Shown: positions 1-9,484, counted from the first letter of the stretch. The stretch is 64,000 nucleotides of DNA from Nitrosomonas ureae (GCF_900108305.1 NZ_FNUX01000011.1:1-64000), one strand, 5' to 3'. A program made the numbers and translations. Notes: generated by a model from the sequence alone, not told the origin.

Positions 1-56
1 CAGAGTTGGAAAGAGCGTATTATTCGCAACTGAAAGTGTCAGGCATCACAGCTTGA
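1..56 (+). CDS. IS3-family transposase OrfB, C-terminal tail (partial)
   Basis: The frame starting at base 3 encodes 17 residues ending YYSQLKVSGITA before a TGA at 54-56. The pattern of a Glu-rich turn followed by AYY-x-QL matches the C-terminus of IS3-family DDE transposases; the decayed copy at 45 kb has AYYRQL at the same point. The gene starts outside the window, so whether the transposase is intact cannot be judged. Distance to the terminal repeat is 11 bases, normal for this family. Confidence 0.6.
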   Translation, partial: ELERAYYSQLKVSGITA

Positions 57-95
57 CTCAAACTAACGAGTCTCCGGAAAAATCGGGGCGGTTCA
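1..95 (+). mobile_element. Right end of an IS3-family insertion sequence
   Basis: The first 95 bases hold the last codons of a transposase followed by a terminal repeat at 68-95. Read inward from base 95 the repeat begins TGAACCGCCCCGATTTTTCC, which resembles IS3-family ends that I recall from betaproteobacteria. A diverged copy of the same end lies at 45129-45155. Only the right end is inside the window. Its outermost TGA lies in the neighbouring gene at 93-95. Confidence 0.7.
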
Positions 96-794
96 GACTG
101 CACTGCGTCTGATTCTCTTTGTGTGAGCACCACCGGCTACGTCTTGTCCAAGCTTGGCCTTTGATTCACGAGGCGAATTCCAAATTTTTCCTAGCTCCTC
201 GTGCGATCGGCTTCGTAATGCCTCAAAACCAAGGTACCAAGACTGTAGATTGCGCCGTAACATCTCAATCGCATCGGTTGAGACTGGTTGAAGTGCGTAT
301 GCCAATGTTCCAGCCTCTTTCGAGAATTCTGCTTCAACTAAATCAGGTGCAAAAGCACATAGTGCTGCAAGAGGTGCTAGTTCGTGGTCTTCCCAATCAA
401 TGATTTCTACCGGCACTCCTTCTTTCTCACCTTTTTGCATAAGTTCTTGCCGGAGTTGCTCAGGAACATTGCGAGTTGCAATAAGAAACCACGCTTCTAA
501 TGCAATGTCTCGAGCCAGTGCTTGGTCTATTTCACCTAGTAATTCCCGGCCACTCAGACTAGTGGTATCGCTGTACTTCTTACATTCCAACCGGAAACGT
601 CGTCCTTGACGACCTGTTGGACCGGCATCACCGCCATGTTGAAAGCCAGATTTTGCGACCGAAATCGGTACACCGAGAAACCGACTTATTAGAGCTGCTG
701 CCAATTTCTCTAGTTTGGAGTGCTTCTTCGGATCATTCTGCAGCTCGTTTTTTAAATCATTTTGATTTTTCTGGTCTGTTGCGCTTAGGGGCAT
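93..794 (-). pseudogene. Restriction-endonuclease-like protein, 3' end cut off by an IS3 element
   Basis: The 233 residues contain a likely PD-(D/E)xK nuclease core: Asp56 in a GGDAG turn, then Glu70-x-Lys72 in a strand that reads RLECKKY. This layout occurs in Mrr-type and other restriction-endonuclease-fold proteins. The N-terminal 30 residues are polar and probably disordered. The reading frame ends on a TGA that is the outermost triplet of the IS terminal repeat (93-95), and the residues just before it look like the middle of a domain. I infer the original protein was longer, perhaps with an ATPase or effector region. No convincing ribosome-binding site precedes the ATG at 794. Its function, probably in DNA defence, rests on the fold only. 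Confidence 0.6.
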
Positions 795-857
795 AAGTTC
801 TTGCTAAAAATTAAATATATCGAGCTTGCATCTTTCACGTTGCCACTTGTAATCAAA

Positions 858-1135
858 TCACTGCGGCACGATCTGCTCGTCAAATGCATAAAACTTCCCT
901 GAGTCTTCCAATTTCAAGCCGTGGATATCAACGTACCTAGTCCTCTCATGTCGGTCTTGACCTATCCGGCGTGCAGCAGCTCGGCGTTAATTTGATGTGA
1001 ATTTAAATCAATAGCCAGACTTTTCATCGCAATATTGACTGTCGACTTGCTGGAACGGTAGATATAAAAACGCGCCACTATTCGCGGCATATTACCCTAC
1101 AAATTCGAATCCGATGCCGCAGTTTGCGCCTGTAA
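858..1135 (-). pseudogene. Decayed short-chain dehydrogenase/reductase
   Basis: Three fragments of one SDR protein can be read on the minus strand. Near 1096-1135 is a Rossmann start, LITGANCGIGFEFV. Near 985-1045 is the active-site helix with YRSSKSTVNIAMKSLAIDL. Then comes LLHAG, an in-frame TAG where this family usually has Trp, and VKTDM; the tail SGKFYAFDEQIVPQ ends at a TGA at 858-860. The stretch between the first two pieces is far too short, so roughly 120 residues were deleted, with frame changes. No start codon remains. Similar SDRs are cytosolic NAD(P)-dependent oxidoreductases; this copy cannot be functional. Confidence 0.75.
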
Positions 1136-1510
1136 TTAATGTCGTTTTTATGGTTATTCCTCATCTGATTGGATTTGCACTGTTCTCCGGGCTTGCCGAA
1201 CTTGAAGCTGATTCATGCCGTAATGATAGCGCGGTCCTGTCTGTTTGGTTGCAAACTGTAAAATGCCTTGAATATTGTCAGTACTACACCAGCTATAGTT
1301 TTTTGTAATAAGTCTCCGGCTCTGCTAGAGGTGATTTAATTTTATATCTCGGTACCAAGTTTTAGTATTTGAAAAAAGATTGTATGACAATGAATCATAG
1401 CCATATTCTAATTTATCGTTCAACAGGTTATGCTGAAACTTGTTATACCAATTAAGGCAGAATCGAGCTGCAGTACTTGTTCTCTCATTAATGGGATAGC
1501 ATAGTTATTT
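1136..1510. other. Non-coding gap, no feature recognised
   Basis: About 375 AT-rich bases between the SDR remnant and the sugar dehydrogenase stop codon. No codon-biased reading frame, RNA gene or strong hairpin was seen. Confidence 0.5.
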
Positions 1511-3226
1511 TTACTTAACTCGTTCAAATTGCTTGAGTTCGAATGTCAGGTTTGACAGCTCCGGTACTTGCTGCAGCTCAACGGAATAGGTGAATATTTG
1601 TCCGTTGGTATCCGCAACATTAATAAAAGAAAGATTCAGGGCGCCAGTAGATTGATCGAAGGTGGCGCTGTCATCGCGAAAACGATCGGCTAATGTCTCA
1701 GCATCCATCAGTTCAAAACGCATTGGATCGCTTCCCGGAAGATGCTGCAAACGAGCGTGATAAATAGTATTCTCTCCACTCGTTAATGTGACTTTGACTG
1801 CTGGTATTTCAAGTAAATTACCTTCAAAGCTGGCATTGGGAACCAGTTTGTATACCGCGCCGGTGGTTCCAAATGGCGTGCCTGTAGTGTTGCCAAGTAC
1901 ATAAAGTTCGCCATCGCCATCTTGCCCGAAGCCAAGTATCCAGAAACCAGGTTGATCACGATCGGCCAAGTCTAATTCAAGAATTTCACTACCATCGGAA
2001 TAAAAAATCCGGCCATCGGCATTACCGGTTCTGGCGGTATCGCCAAATACATATTTCCCTTGTAATGCCGGGATAGCATTACCACGATAGACAAACCCGC
2101 CAATAATGGCGATGCCTTCGTCATGATCATATTGAATCACCGGATCGATGAAGTTCCCTGCAACAGTGCCATCAGTTACAAATCCAGGGTCGTTACCATT
2201 AGGTTCAAAACGAAAACTGCCTTCTTTCAATCCCCAGCCATAATTTCCTCCGGATTGGATCAGGTTAACTTCTTCAATATCGTTTTGCCCGACATCGGCA
2301 AGCACCAGTGCACCCGTCTGCGAATCGAAAGAAAATCGGAATGGATTGCGAAAGCCATAAGCATAAGTTTCCGGCAGTATGGCACTCGAGCCTACAAAAG
2401 GATTATCAGCCGGTATGCCGTACTTTCCATTACTTGAATTATTACCTAATGGATCGATTCTGAGTAAGCTGCCCAAGGGATTGCCAGGATTTTGCCCGTT
2501 ACCGTCAACACCGTGACCGATCATGGAATTCTGCCCATCACGATCGTCGGCTCCGCCGCCATCGCCAAGCGCAATATATAACATACCATCCGGACCAAAA
2601 TTCAGCGCTCCGCCATTATGATTGAATTGGGGCTGATCAATGGTCAGCAAATCTCGAACCCGCTCTATTGCTGCTGGAGGATCATTTAAACTGGGAGAGA
2701 CGAATCGCCACTCGGCAATGACAGAACGATGATCGGCAGTGGCGTCTGGAGGGATGGTGAAAAAATCGCTAGTATTAATTGCAATTTCTGAATCATAAGT
2801 ATAAAACAATCCATTGTCGGTGTACTGAGGATGAAATGCAAAACCAAGAAAACCGCGTTCATCGTAGGATTCGTCGCCAAATGCTCCCAGCGGTACTTGA
2901 TTCGAAGAAAAGAAATCGATAAGAATTTCTTTGTTGTTTGTAGTCAGATCGATACGCCATAATTTACGATCTTGATCGCTGACGTATAAATGTTCCGTCG
3001 CACCAGGAATGGGAACCGCCCAGTTGGGTGCAGTCAAACCGGCCGCAATTTGTTTCAATCGTAAGCGAATGGAACCTTTCTGAATCGGCTCCGGGATAGG
3101 GTCGTCTACACGATTTCCTGCAGAATTTACAGAAGCTTCAGCAGTATTTTGAATTGCATTGATTGCTAATCCGTCGGTTGCGATACCCAGCAACAATAAA
3201 GTTAATACTGAATAATGGAGTTTCAT
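1511..3226 (-). CDS. Secreted PQQ-dependent sugar dehydrogenase family protein
   Basis: The 571-residue protein has an N-terminal signal peptide (hydrophobic residues 6-21) and a six-bladed beta-propeller of the soluble glucose/aldose dehydrogenase type. Visible family marks are RGFLGFAFHPQY (124-135), QFNHNGG with the presumed catalytic His203, a GDGGGADDRDGQN calcium/PQQ loop (221-233), GFRNPFRFSFD, and a GGNYGWGLKEG segment. Such enzymes oxidise sugars in the periplasm with PQQ as cofactor and pass electrons to the respiratory chain. The C-terminal ~110 residues go beyond the usual ~350-residue propeller and form an unassigned beta-rich extension. The gene stands alone. Substrate cannot be read from the sequence. 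Confidence 0.8.
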   Translation of the reverse strand: MKLHYSVLTLLLLGIATDGLAINAIQNTAEASVNSAGNRVDDPIPEPIQKGSIRLRLKQIAAGLTAPNWAVPIPGATEHLYVSDQDRKLWRIDLTTNNKEILIDFFSSNQVPLGAFGDESYDERGFLGFAFHPQYTDNGLFYTYDSEIAINTSDFFTIPPDATADHRSVIAEWRFVSPSLNDPPAAIERVRDLLTIDQPQFNHNGGALNFGPDGMLYIALGDGGGADDRDGQNSMIGHGVDGNGQNPGNPLGSLLRIDPLGNNSSNGKYGIPADNPFVGSSAILPETYAYGFRNPFRFSFDSQTGALVLADVGQNDIEEVNLIQSGGNYGWGLKEGSFRFEPNGNDPGFVTDGTVAGNFIDPVIQYDHDEGIAIIGGFVYRGNAIPALQGKYVFGDTARTGNADGRIFYSDGSEILELDLADRDQPGFWILGFGQDGDGELYVLGNTTGTPFGTTGAVYKLVPNASFEGNLLEIPAVKVTLTSGENTIYHARLQHLPGSDPMRFELMDAETLADRFRDDSATFDQSTGALNLSFINVADTNGQIFTYSVELQQVPELSNLTFELKQFERVK

Positions 3227-3345
3227 TTTGAGACCTCCCGTGAGTGGAATTCGGTCTTACATGTTTTTTAAATAGTCATTTTTCGAATGCCTTTAGGTTA
3301 ATATGAAAACAGCAGTTTTATTATAAAAGAAAATGATTGTTACTG

Positions 3346-3406
3346 AGAAGCTATCGCGATCAGGTAAGAGCCTACAGCTGCAATGATGTAATTGTTAGAA
3401 GCTATC
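3346..3406. repeat. Direct repeat pair in a long intergenic region
   Basis: AGAAGCTATC occurs at 3346-3355 and 3397-3406, each preceded closely by ATTGTTA, so about 17-20 bases are duplicated imperfectly 51 bases apart. The pair sits in the 343-base divergent region between the sugar dehydrogenase and the ligase gene, where a regulator could bind. No other feature is recognisable in 3227-3569. Confidence 0.3.
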
Positions 3407-3569
3407 ACGGATTAGAACTATGGAAGCTTCGGTTATCAAGCGGAATTACAATAAAGTGACCGTTTTTGACCTGATTGATAATCTTTGCTACATTGCCTTC
3501 AGGTGATGAAATCGTCATCTTGCTGGTATTGGTACCCGATGGATTTTCACCCTTTTATAGATTCCACAT

Positions 3570-4994
3570 ATGGGACAAGAAATTAACCAAACGCATTTTA
3601 ATGAACAGGCCTTTAAAGAATATAATCGCCGTTTACTTAATGAAGCGGAATTGTTGCAAACCCAGCTAACAAAAAGATGCTTTTCGGATATTGGTGAAGT
3701 TTGCGGATATGAACTGGAGTTCTGGCTGATTGATCACAATTATTTTCCGTCTCCGATTAACCAAGCTTTTTTGACTCGCCTTAACAATCCTCTGGTGGTG
3801 CCGGAGCTTTCATGTTTCAATGCGGAACTCAATGGGATTCCTTTGCCGTTAAGGGGGGATGTGTTGATGGCAATCTCCAAGGAATTAAACCAGAACTGGT
3901 TGCAATGCCAGGAAGCTGCGCACGAAATGGATAGCGTGCTAATGATGATTGGGATCTTGCCCACTGTGCGGCAAAAGGATCTTTGTCTCAGCAATATGTC
4001 CGATCTCAAACGTTATCGTGCGTTAAACGAACAAGTGGTAATGCAGCGGATTGGCCGGCCACTTCGTATCCGCATTCAGGGGCGTGAAAATCTGGATATC
4101 AATCATCCGGATGTGATGATGGAAGCTGCTGCAACATCGTTTCAGATTCACTTACAAAGCGCTCAACGCGACGCGGTTCGTTACTTCAATGCCTCGATCA
4201 TAGCAGCAGGGCCTTTGCTGGCGGCGTCAGGAAATTCTCCTTTCTTGTTTGATACCGATCTATGGGATGAAACACGCGTGCCATTGTTTGAGCAGTCGGT
4301 AGAAATCGTGGATGAAGCAAATTTGGAAAATCATCGTGTCAGCTTTGGGCAAGGCTACGCGCGAGAATCCTTGTTTGAGTGCTTTGCACACAACATCGCA
4401 ACCCACCCGGTCTTGCTTCCTACGTTAATGGATACTCCGCCACAGCAGTTTGAACACCTTAGATTGCACAATGGAACCATCTGGCGCTGGATCAGACCTT
4501 TGATTGGTTTCGATCATGATGGTACTCCGCATTTGCGGATTGAACAGCGTGTATTACCCTCCGGTCCGACTATTGTCGATATGGTGGCAAATGCAGCTTT
4601 ATATTTTGGCTTGGTTCGTTTCCTTGCAGATATGGGCGATGCCCCTGAATCCAGGCTCAGTTTTGAGCAGGCGCGCAATAATTTTTATGCTGCGGCACGC
4701 GAAGGATTGCATGCCCGGATGGTGTGGTGGGATGAGAGTGTAATTGATGCAAAGACATTGTTTCTAGAAGAAATTTTACCTATGGCACGACAGGGCCTAA
4801 AAGATCTTAAAATTAACAAGGTAGATATTGATCATTATCTGGGTATTATCGAAATGCGCGTTCAGTCTGGCCAGACTGGTGCCGTTTGGCAGCGGGCTTA
4901 CCGTGAGAAACACCAGGCGAATAATCTACAACTTGTAGCCGCTTATCTTGAAAAACAGCGTAGCGGCGCGCCCGTGTATGAGTGGGAAATATAA
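3570..4994 (+). CDS. Glutamate-cysteine ligase-like protein (GCS2-type carboxylate-amine ligase)
   Basis: The 474-residue protein shows the layout of the GCS2 superfamily (YbdK-like carboxylate-amine ligases): a G-x-E-x-E strand at 46-50 (Glu48, Glu50, expected to bind Mg-ATP), a TSFQIHLQ strand near 187-194 corresponding to the family's THVH-like motif, and an ALYFGLVRF helix later. Members join glutamate to an amine such as cysteine using ATP, but many are not true glutathione enzymes. It is longer than typical YbdK (about 370). The ATG at 3570 is the first start after an in-frame stop and lacks a clear ribosome-binding site. Its stop is followed after two bases by the start of an M14 deacylase, so the two are probably co-translated and act on one metabolite. 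Substrate unknown. Confidence 0.7.
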   Translation: MGQEINQTHFNEQAFKEYNRRLLNEAELLQTQLTKRCFSDIGEVCGYELEFWLIDHNYFPSPINQAFLTRLNNPLVVPELSCFNAELNGIPLPLRGDVLMAISKELNQNWLQCQEAAHEMDSVLMMIGILPTVRQKDLCLSNMSDLKRYRALNEQVVMQRIGRPLRIRIQGRENLDINHPDVMMEAAATSFQIHLQSAQRDAVRYFNASIIAAGPLLAASGNSPFLFDTDLWDETRVPLFEQSVEIVDEANLENHRVSFGQGYARESLFECFAHNIATHPVLLPTLMDTPPQQFEHLRLHNGTIWRWIRPLIGFDHDGTPHLRIEQRVLPSGPTIVDMVANAALYFGLVRFLADMGDAPESRLSFEQARNNFYAAAREGLHARMVWWDESVIDAKTLFLEEILPMARQGLKDLKINKVDIDHYLGIIEMRVQSGQTGAVWQRAYREKHQANNLQLVAAYLEKQRSGAPVYEWEI

Positions 4995-4996
4995 GC

Positions 4997-6016
4997 ATGC
5001 TGACCGAATTGGAAAATTTACCGGATGGCTTGCTGCAAGTTGAAGCTACAGATCTGCATACAGTTTTAGCCGGCCCCACCTTGATTCACCTTCCTGGGCG
5101 CCGGGATGCGCCATTATTTGTATCTGTTTTGCTTCATGGCAATGAAGATACCGGTTTAAAAGCGGTACAGGAAGTATTGAAGAAATATCAAAATGCCGCA
5201 TTGCCACGCGCACTTTCGCTTTTTGTTGGCAATGTTGACGCTGCGCGCCAAGGCGTACGGCGCCTGGAAAGACAATTGGACTATAACCGGATCTGGTCAG
5301 CAGGAAGCGATGATATGGTTCCGGAACATCACATGACGCGAAAGGTGACTGAAATAATGGCGCAACGCGGCGTATTTGCGAGTATAGATATCCATAATAA
5401 CAGCGGATTAAATCCCCACTATGCTTGTATTAATCGCTTGGATAATGCTTTTCTGCACTTGGCTACTATGTTTTCACGCATTGTTGTATATTTCACTTCT
5501 CCTAAGGGCGTGCAATCCGAAGCCTTTGCCGGTCTTTGCCCTGCCGTGACCTTAGAGTGTGGAAAACCCGGGGGGAAAAGTGGAGTGGATCATGCCGCAG
5601 TTTTTGTCGATGGTGCATTGCATCTATCCAATTTTCCAACGCATCCTGTGGCCAAACACGACCTCGATTTATTTCGTAGTGTCGCTGTAGTTACCGTGCC
5701 GGAGGCGGTGAGTTTAAGCATTGGCGCTGGTTCGTCGGATTTGTGTTTGGAAGAGTGCATTGATCAATACAATTTCCGCGAATTAAAGACAGGCACCCGA
5801 TTGGGACGTGTGGCGAATGAAAGTCTAATACCACTTTGCACTCGCAACGCAACTGATCACGATATCAGCAATTATTATTTTGAGATTAAAGCAGGAGAGT
5901 TAATAACCCGGCGTCCTGTCATGCCCGCTATGCTTACGCGGAACACCAGGATCATCCGCCAGGATTGCTTGTGTTATTTGATGGAACGTTTGGAAACGCT
6001 ATCCACTGAAATTTGA
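4997..6016 (+). CDS. M14-family zinc deacylase/carboxypeptidase (succinylglutamate desuccinylase/aspartoacylase-like)
   Basis: The ATG at 4997 follows the previous stop by two bases; an in-frame GTG at 4982 would overlap. The 339-residue product has the AstE/AspA metallopeptidase marks: LLHGNEDTG with zinc ligands His47 and Glu50, LDYNRIW (94-100, substrate carboxylate binding), DIHNNSG with zinc ligand His133, and VTLECGKPGG with presumed catalytic Glu187. These enzymes hydrolyse an amide bond of an N-acyl or gamma-linked amino acid. Coupling to a GCS2-type ligase suggests that the pair makes and breaks, or trims, the same small amide. Cytosolic, with no signal peptide. The precise substrate is not deducible. 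Confidence 0.75.
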   Translation: MLTELENLPDGLLQVEATDLHTVLAGPTLIHLPGRRDAPLFVSVLLHGNEDTGLKAVQEVLKKYQNAALPRALSLFVGNVDAARQGVRRLERQLDYNRIWSAGSDDMVPEHHMTRKVTEIMAQRGVFASIDIHNNSGLNPHYACINRLDNAFLHLATMFSRIVVYFTSPKGVQSEAFAGLCPAVTLECGKPGGKSGVDHAAVFVDGALHLSNFPTHPVAKHDLDLFRSVAVVTVPEAVSLSIGAGSSDLCLEECIDQYNFRELKTGTRLGRVANESLIPLCTRNATDHDISNYYFEIKAGELITRRPVMPAMLTRNTRIIRQDCLCYLMERLETLSTEI

Positions 6017-6081
6017 TGTGATTTCTGTTGCGGGATCTGATCATCGAGATCGAATGCCAGCAATAAGTGATGATAAATTAT

Positions 6082-7197
6082 CTAGAACTTGATACCCGTT
6101 CCAACAAGCTCCGCAGAAATGATTTTGTATGAAAAATTCTCAGGATCGAGATTATCCAGTGAATTTCCATCAATTTCTGCATGAGGATACATGAAGAAAG
6201 GGAATTTGCGGGAACTATTGGGGTTTATCGCTATATCTTCGGCATGATTAAATGTCAGCCAATTCATTTCCCAAGCGCCAAAGAATTTTTCTCTGAGCTG
6301 GATGATTTTTGCATCATCCAGCGTCAGGCCGCCCAATTTTAATACTTGCAGGACATCGGACGGATTGACCGGTATCCAGCCTCGCCCTGCCAGAAAGAAT
6401 TCTGCACGGCAATGCTGAGATTGACTGATATCGCCGTATTGTCCGATACTCTGATGCAAATCCGAATCGTTGATGCGAATACCATACTGGTTTCTTGCCG
6501 GAATACCGGCTGCTTTTAGAAGTGCAACCAACAATGAATTGAGATCAACACATTTGCCGCTTAACTCGTTATTTTCAAGCATATATGTGACATTTCCTTC
6601 ACCGCGTCCACGAGTATTTTCATCATATTGTGTATTATTGATAATCCAGTCGTAGATAGCTCTCGCTTGTTCCAATGGCGTAGAGGCATTTTTCTCCTTG
6701 ATGATTGCGTGCGCGGTTTCGCGCACAATGCCATTGGTTGGCTTCAACTGGGTCGGATTAATATAATTCCTGATACTATTGGGCAATGCCTGGTTTTTAT
6801 TTTCCGGATAAAGCGTCGGATCAATGGCATGATGAATGGTTTTGATAATGCAGTTGACTGTGACATGCCGCCGATCGCTTGGTTCTTTACCGTGCCATTC
6901 GGCTTTAAAAATAGGGAATGGGTCTTTACCTAAGGTAGAGAATGAAGCTTTAGTCGCATTGCCATGCCAGTTGTTACCTTGAGTAAATTGGAAAATAGTG
7001 TCAGCGTCATTGCCGTCGGGCAACGGAAGCCATAAGTGTGCGGATTTACCATGAGCCGGAAGAGCAACTTGGTAAGTTATACGATAACTGGTCCAGTTAC
7101 TGTGATCGGAAGATAGTAATCGCGTCGCGATAGAAGGTGAAGCAGAAAGGGACAAAGCACTGGTGCCGAATAGTTTTATAAAGTCTCTGCGTCTCAT
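6082..7197 (-). CDS. Tat-exported transglutaminase-like (papain-fold) protein
   Basis: The N-terminus MRRRDFIKLFGTSALSLSAS is a twin-arginine signal (RRRDFIK, then a short hydrophobic stretch), so the folded protein is probably sent to the periplasm. The 371-residue protein carries a transglutaminase-core domain: SGKCVDLN with Cys216, QSQHCRAEFF with His262, and IPVNPSDV with Asp281 are in the order and spacing of the catalytic triad. Bacterial members are usually cysteine peptidases or amide hydrolases rather than crosslinkers. The preceding ~130 residues are beta-rich, as in many such proteins. It converges on the M14 deacylase gene and is monocistronic. The role is unknown. Confidence 0.75.
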   Translation of the reverse strand: MRRRDFIKLFGTSALSLSASPSIATRLLSSDHSNWTSYRITYQVALPAHGKSAHLWLPLPDGNDADTIFQFTQGNNWHGNATKASFSTLGKDPFPIFKAEWHGKEPSDRRHVTVNCIIKTIHHAIDPTLYPENKNQALPNSIRNYINPTQLKPTNGIVRETAHAIIKEKNASTPLEQARAIYDWIINNTQYDENTRGRGEGNVTYMLENNELSGKCVDLNSLLVALLKAAGIPARNQYGIRINDSDLHQSIGQYGDISQSQHCRAEFFLAGRGWIPVNPSDVLQVLKLGGLTLDDAKIIQLREKFFGAWEMNWLTFNHAEDIAINPNSSRKFPFFMYPHAEIDGNSLDNLDPENFSYKIISAELVGTGIKF

Positions 7198-7299
7198 AGC
7201 CTTCCTTTGTACTTTGTATTTTCTAATACTTAAATTTAAGTTGAACAGATTTTATCCTATCAATTTATTATGTCAACGTGATGAGGGTTATGGCTATAT

Positions 7300-7992
7300 A
7301 TGATGACAACAACTAAATTTTTACCCGCCGTTGAAATTGAAACAGCTCCTAATCCAGTCTACGCCATTATTTGGTTACATGGATTGGGTGCCGATGGGAA
7401 CGACTTTGTACCCATTGTCAATGAACTAGAGCTATCAGCCGGAAAGCCGACTCGATTTGTTTTTCCACATGCACCCGAGCGCCCAATCAGCATCAATAAT
7501 GGATACATTATGCGTGCCTGGTATGATATTTTTTCTTCTGATTTTAATGATCATCAAGATGAATCAGGTATCCGCAGTTCACAGGTTGCGATAACTGCTT
7601 TGATTGAAAGGGAAATGCAGCGTGGAATGCCAGCAAAAAATATTTTCTTGGCGGGATTTTCTCAAGGAGGGGCTCTGGCATTGCATGTTGGGCTGCGTCA
7701 TCCTTTGCGGCTGGGTGGAGTTGTTGCTTTATCATGCTATTTGCCGCTTGCCGAAACTTTTGCAGCAGAGGTCAATGCAATGAATGCTGCGATACCGATA
7801 TTTATGGCGCATGGCAGTTTTGATACGGTAATCCCTATCGCAAACGCCGTGGTTTCGAGAGAAAAGTTGTTTGCCGCTGATTATCGAATCGAATGGCATG
7901 AGTATCCAATGACGCACTCCGTGTGTGGACAGGAAATAGCTGATATCAGCGATTGGCTCCAGCGAACCATGAATGATAGTGTCGGAATATAG
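7300..7992 (+). CDS. Carboxylesterase / phospholipase-type alpha/beta hydrolase
   Basis: The 230-residue alpha/beta hydrolase matches the carboxylesterase II / acyl-protein thioesterase family in length and motifs: IIWLHGLGADGNDF (23-36, oxyanion loop), GFSQGG with nucleophile Ser121, MAHGSFDTVIP with Asp175, and THSVC with His206. Family members hydrolyse short- to medium-chain esters or lysophospholipids in the cytosol. Two adjacent ATG codons at 7300 and 7303 are both possible starts. The gene stands alone before metK. Confidence 0.85.
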   Translation: MMTTTKFLPAVEIETAPNPVYAIIWLHGLGADGNDFVPIVNELELSAGKPTRFVFPHAPERPISINNGYIMRAWYDIFSSDFNDHQDESGIRSSQVAITALIEREMQRGMPAKNIFLAGFSQGGALALHVGLRHPLRLGGVVALSCYLPLAETFAAEVNAMNAAIPIFMAHGSFDTVIPIANAVVSREKLFAADYRIEWHEYPMTHSVCGQEIADISDWLQRTMNDSVGI

Positions 7993-8265
7993 CTCAAAGC
8001 TAAGCTTTATTGCGCTAGTAAAACCACACCCGGATTGTCATTGTGACTGACTGAATCCAAGAGTGCAATCAGGTATACTTGGCAGGTTGTTGAAAAATAT
8101 TTTCAGGAAAATCGATATTCAACAAGAGCGGGTATGAGGATTTGATAAATGCGTGTATCTTGTGATCGTTTCTAACGTTGTATCGATAATGCAGGCAGTT
8201 CTTCAATTATCCATTTTACTCAAGAAACATTTCACTATTTTTCAAAATTTTTAATTATTATAAAT
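7993..8265. other. metK upstream region with one hairpin
   Basis: The 273 bases before metK contain a perfect 8-bp inverted repeat, TTGTTGAA at 8087-8094 and TTCAACAA at 8118-8125, enclosing 23 bases. I find none of the conserved pieces of the SAM-I, SAM-II or SAM/SAH riboswitch classes here. The 60 bases before the start codon are very AT-rich with no strong ribosome-binding site. Confidence 0.35.
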
Positions 8266-9429
8266 ATGAGCGAATATCTTTTTACGTCTGAATCTGTTTC
8301 TGAAGGGCATCCTGATAAGGTTGCCGATCAAATTTCAGATGCTGTGCTGGATGCGATTCTAAGTCAGGATGCTAATGCCCGGGTTGCGTGTGAAACGCTA
8401 TGCAGTACCGGCTTAATTGTATTATCGGGTGAGATAACAACGCATGCTTCCGTGGATTATAATATTATTGCCCGTGAGACGGTCAAGAATATCGGTTATA
8501 CCAGTTCAAACATAGGCTTTGATTCCACAACTTGTGCGGTTTTGACCGCCTTTAACAAACAATCTCCGGATATTGCTCAAGGGGTCAATCGGTCAAAAGA
8601 AGAAGAAATGGAACAAGGCGCAGGCGATCAAGGTTTGATGTTTGGATTTGCTTGCGATGAAACCCCGCAATTAATGCCGATGCCTATTTTTTATGCACAT
8701 CGTTTGGTTGAACGTCAAGCAGAGCTAAGAAAAAAAGGGCAATTGGCGTGGTTGCGCCCGGATGCTAAATCGCAAGTATCTGTAAGATATCATGATGGGA
8801 AGCCCCAGAGTATTGAAACGGTCGTAATTTCAACTCAGCATGATCCGGATGTTTCATACCAGGCATTGACTGAGGCAGTGATTGAAGAAATTATCAAACC
8901 GGTATTGCCGTCTGAATTGATCAGTAAGCAGATCAAGTATTTGGTCAATCCAACCGGACGTTTTGTAGTGGGTGGCCCGATGGGGGATTGCGGATTGACC
9001 GGACGAAAAATCATTGTGGATAGTTATGGCGGCTCGGCACCTCACGGCGGCGGCGCTTTTTCCGGGAAGGATCCGTCCAAAGTGGATCGGTCAGCAACTT
9101 ATGCCGGGCGGTATGTCGCAAAGAATATCGTGGCTGCCGGAATTGCCAGTAAATGTGAAGTGCAGGTCGCCTATGCTATCGGTGTCGCGCGGCCTGTTTC
9201 GTTAATGGTCAATACATTTGGTACGGGCAAGATTGCGGATGAAAAGATTGTGCAATTGATAGAAAAGCATTTTGATTTGCGTCCTCGCGGTATTATCCAT
9301 TCGCTCCATCTGCTGCGTCCAATTTACGCAAAGACCGCGGCTTATGGGCATTTTGGCCGTGAATTCCCCGAATTTACCTGGGAAGCCACGGATAAAGCCG
9401 CTCAATTACGTATTGATGCCGGGTTATAA
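8266..9429 (+). CDS. metK: S-adenosylmethionine synthetase
   Basis: This enzyme makes S-adenosylmethionine from methionine and ATP in the cytosol. The 387 residues match the family's length. Hallmarks are the N-terminal [14 protein letters not shown] (ATP/Mg binding), [10 protein letters not shown] near 117-126, and [17 protein letters not shown] near 257-273 (the phosphate-binding glycine loop). It begins the methyl-cycle cluster: metK supplies SAM, ahcY clears the S-adenosylhomocysteine left by methylation, and metF makes methyl-tetrahydrofolate for remethylating homocysteine. The SAH riboswitch lies after metK, so it would control ahcY rather than metK. Confidence 0.97.
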   Translation: MSEYLFTSESVSEGHPDKVADQISDAVLDAILSQDANARVACETLCSTGLIVLSGEITTHASVDYNIIARETVKNIGYTSSNIGFDSTTCAVLTAFNKQSPDIAQGVNRSKEEEMEQGAGDQGLMFGFACDETPQLMPMPIFYAHRLVERQAELRKKGQLAWLRPDAKSQVSVRYHDGKPQSIETVVISTQHDPDVSYQALTEAVIEEIIKPVLPSELISKQIKYLVNPTGRFVVGGPMGDCGLTGRKIIVDSYGGSAPHGGGAFSGKDPSKVDRSATYAGRYVAKNIVAAGIASKCEVQVAYAIGVARPVSLMVNTFGTGKIADEKIVQLIEKHFDLRPRGIIHSLHLLRPIYAKTAAYGHFGREFPEFTWEATDKAAQLRIDAGL

Positions 9430-9484
9430 ATTTAGTTATGTTCTCTTCCCTATTGATTAATAGGTCTTAAATAGATTTTCCCCC

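Noticed and set aside
1085-1115. tRNA-like TTCGAATCC
   Set aside because: No cloverleaf around it; the bases are part of the SDR Rossmann remnant on the other strand.
1316-1324. AGTCTCCGG, similar to the inner part of the IS3 terminal repeat at 68-95
   Set aside because: The outer GGGGCGGTTCA part is missing, so the nine-base match is probably chance.
7993-8265. SAM riboswitch ahead of metK
   Set aside because: Known SAM aptamer core sequences are absent; only a simple 8-bp hairpin is present.
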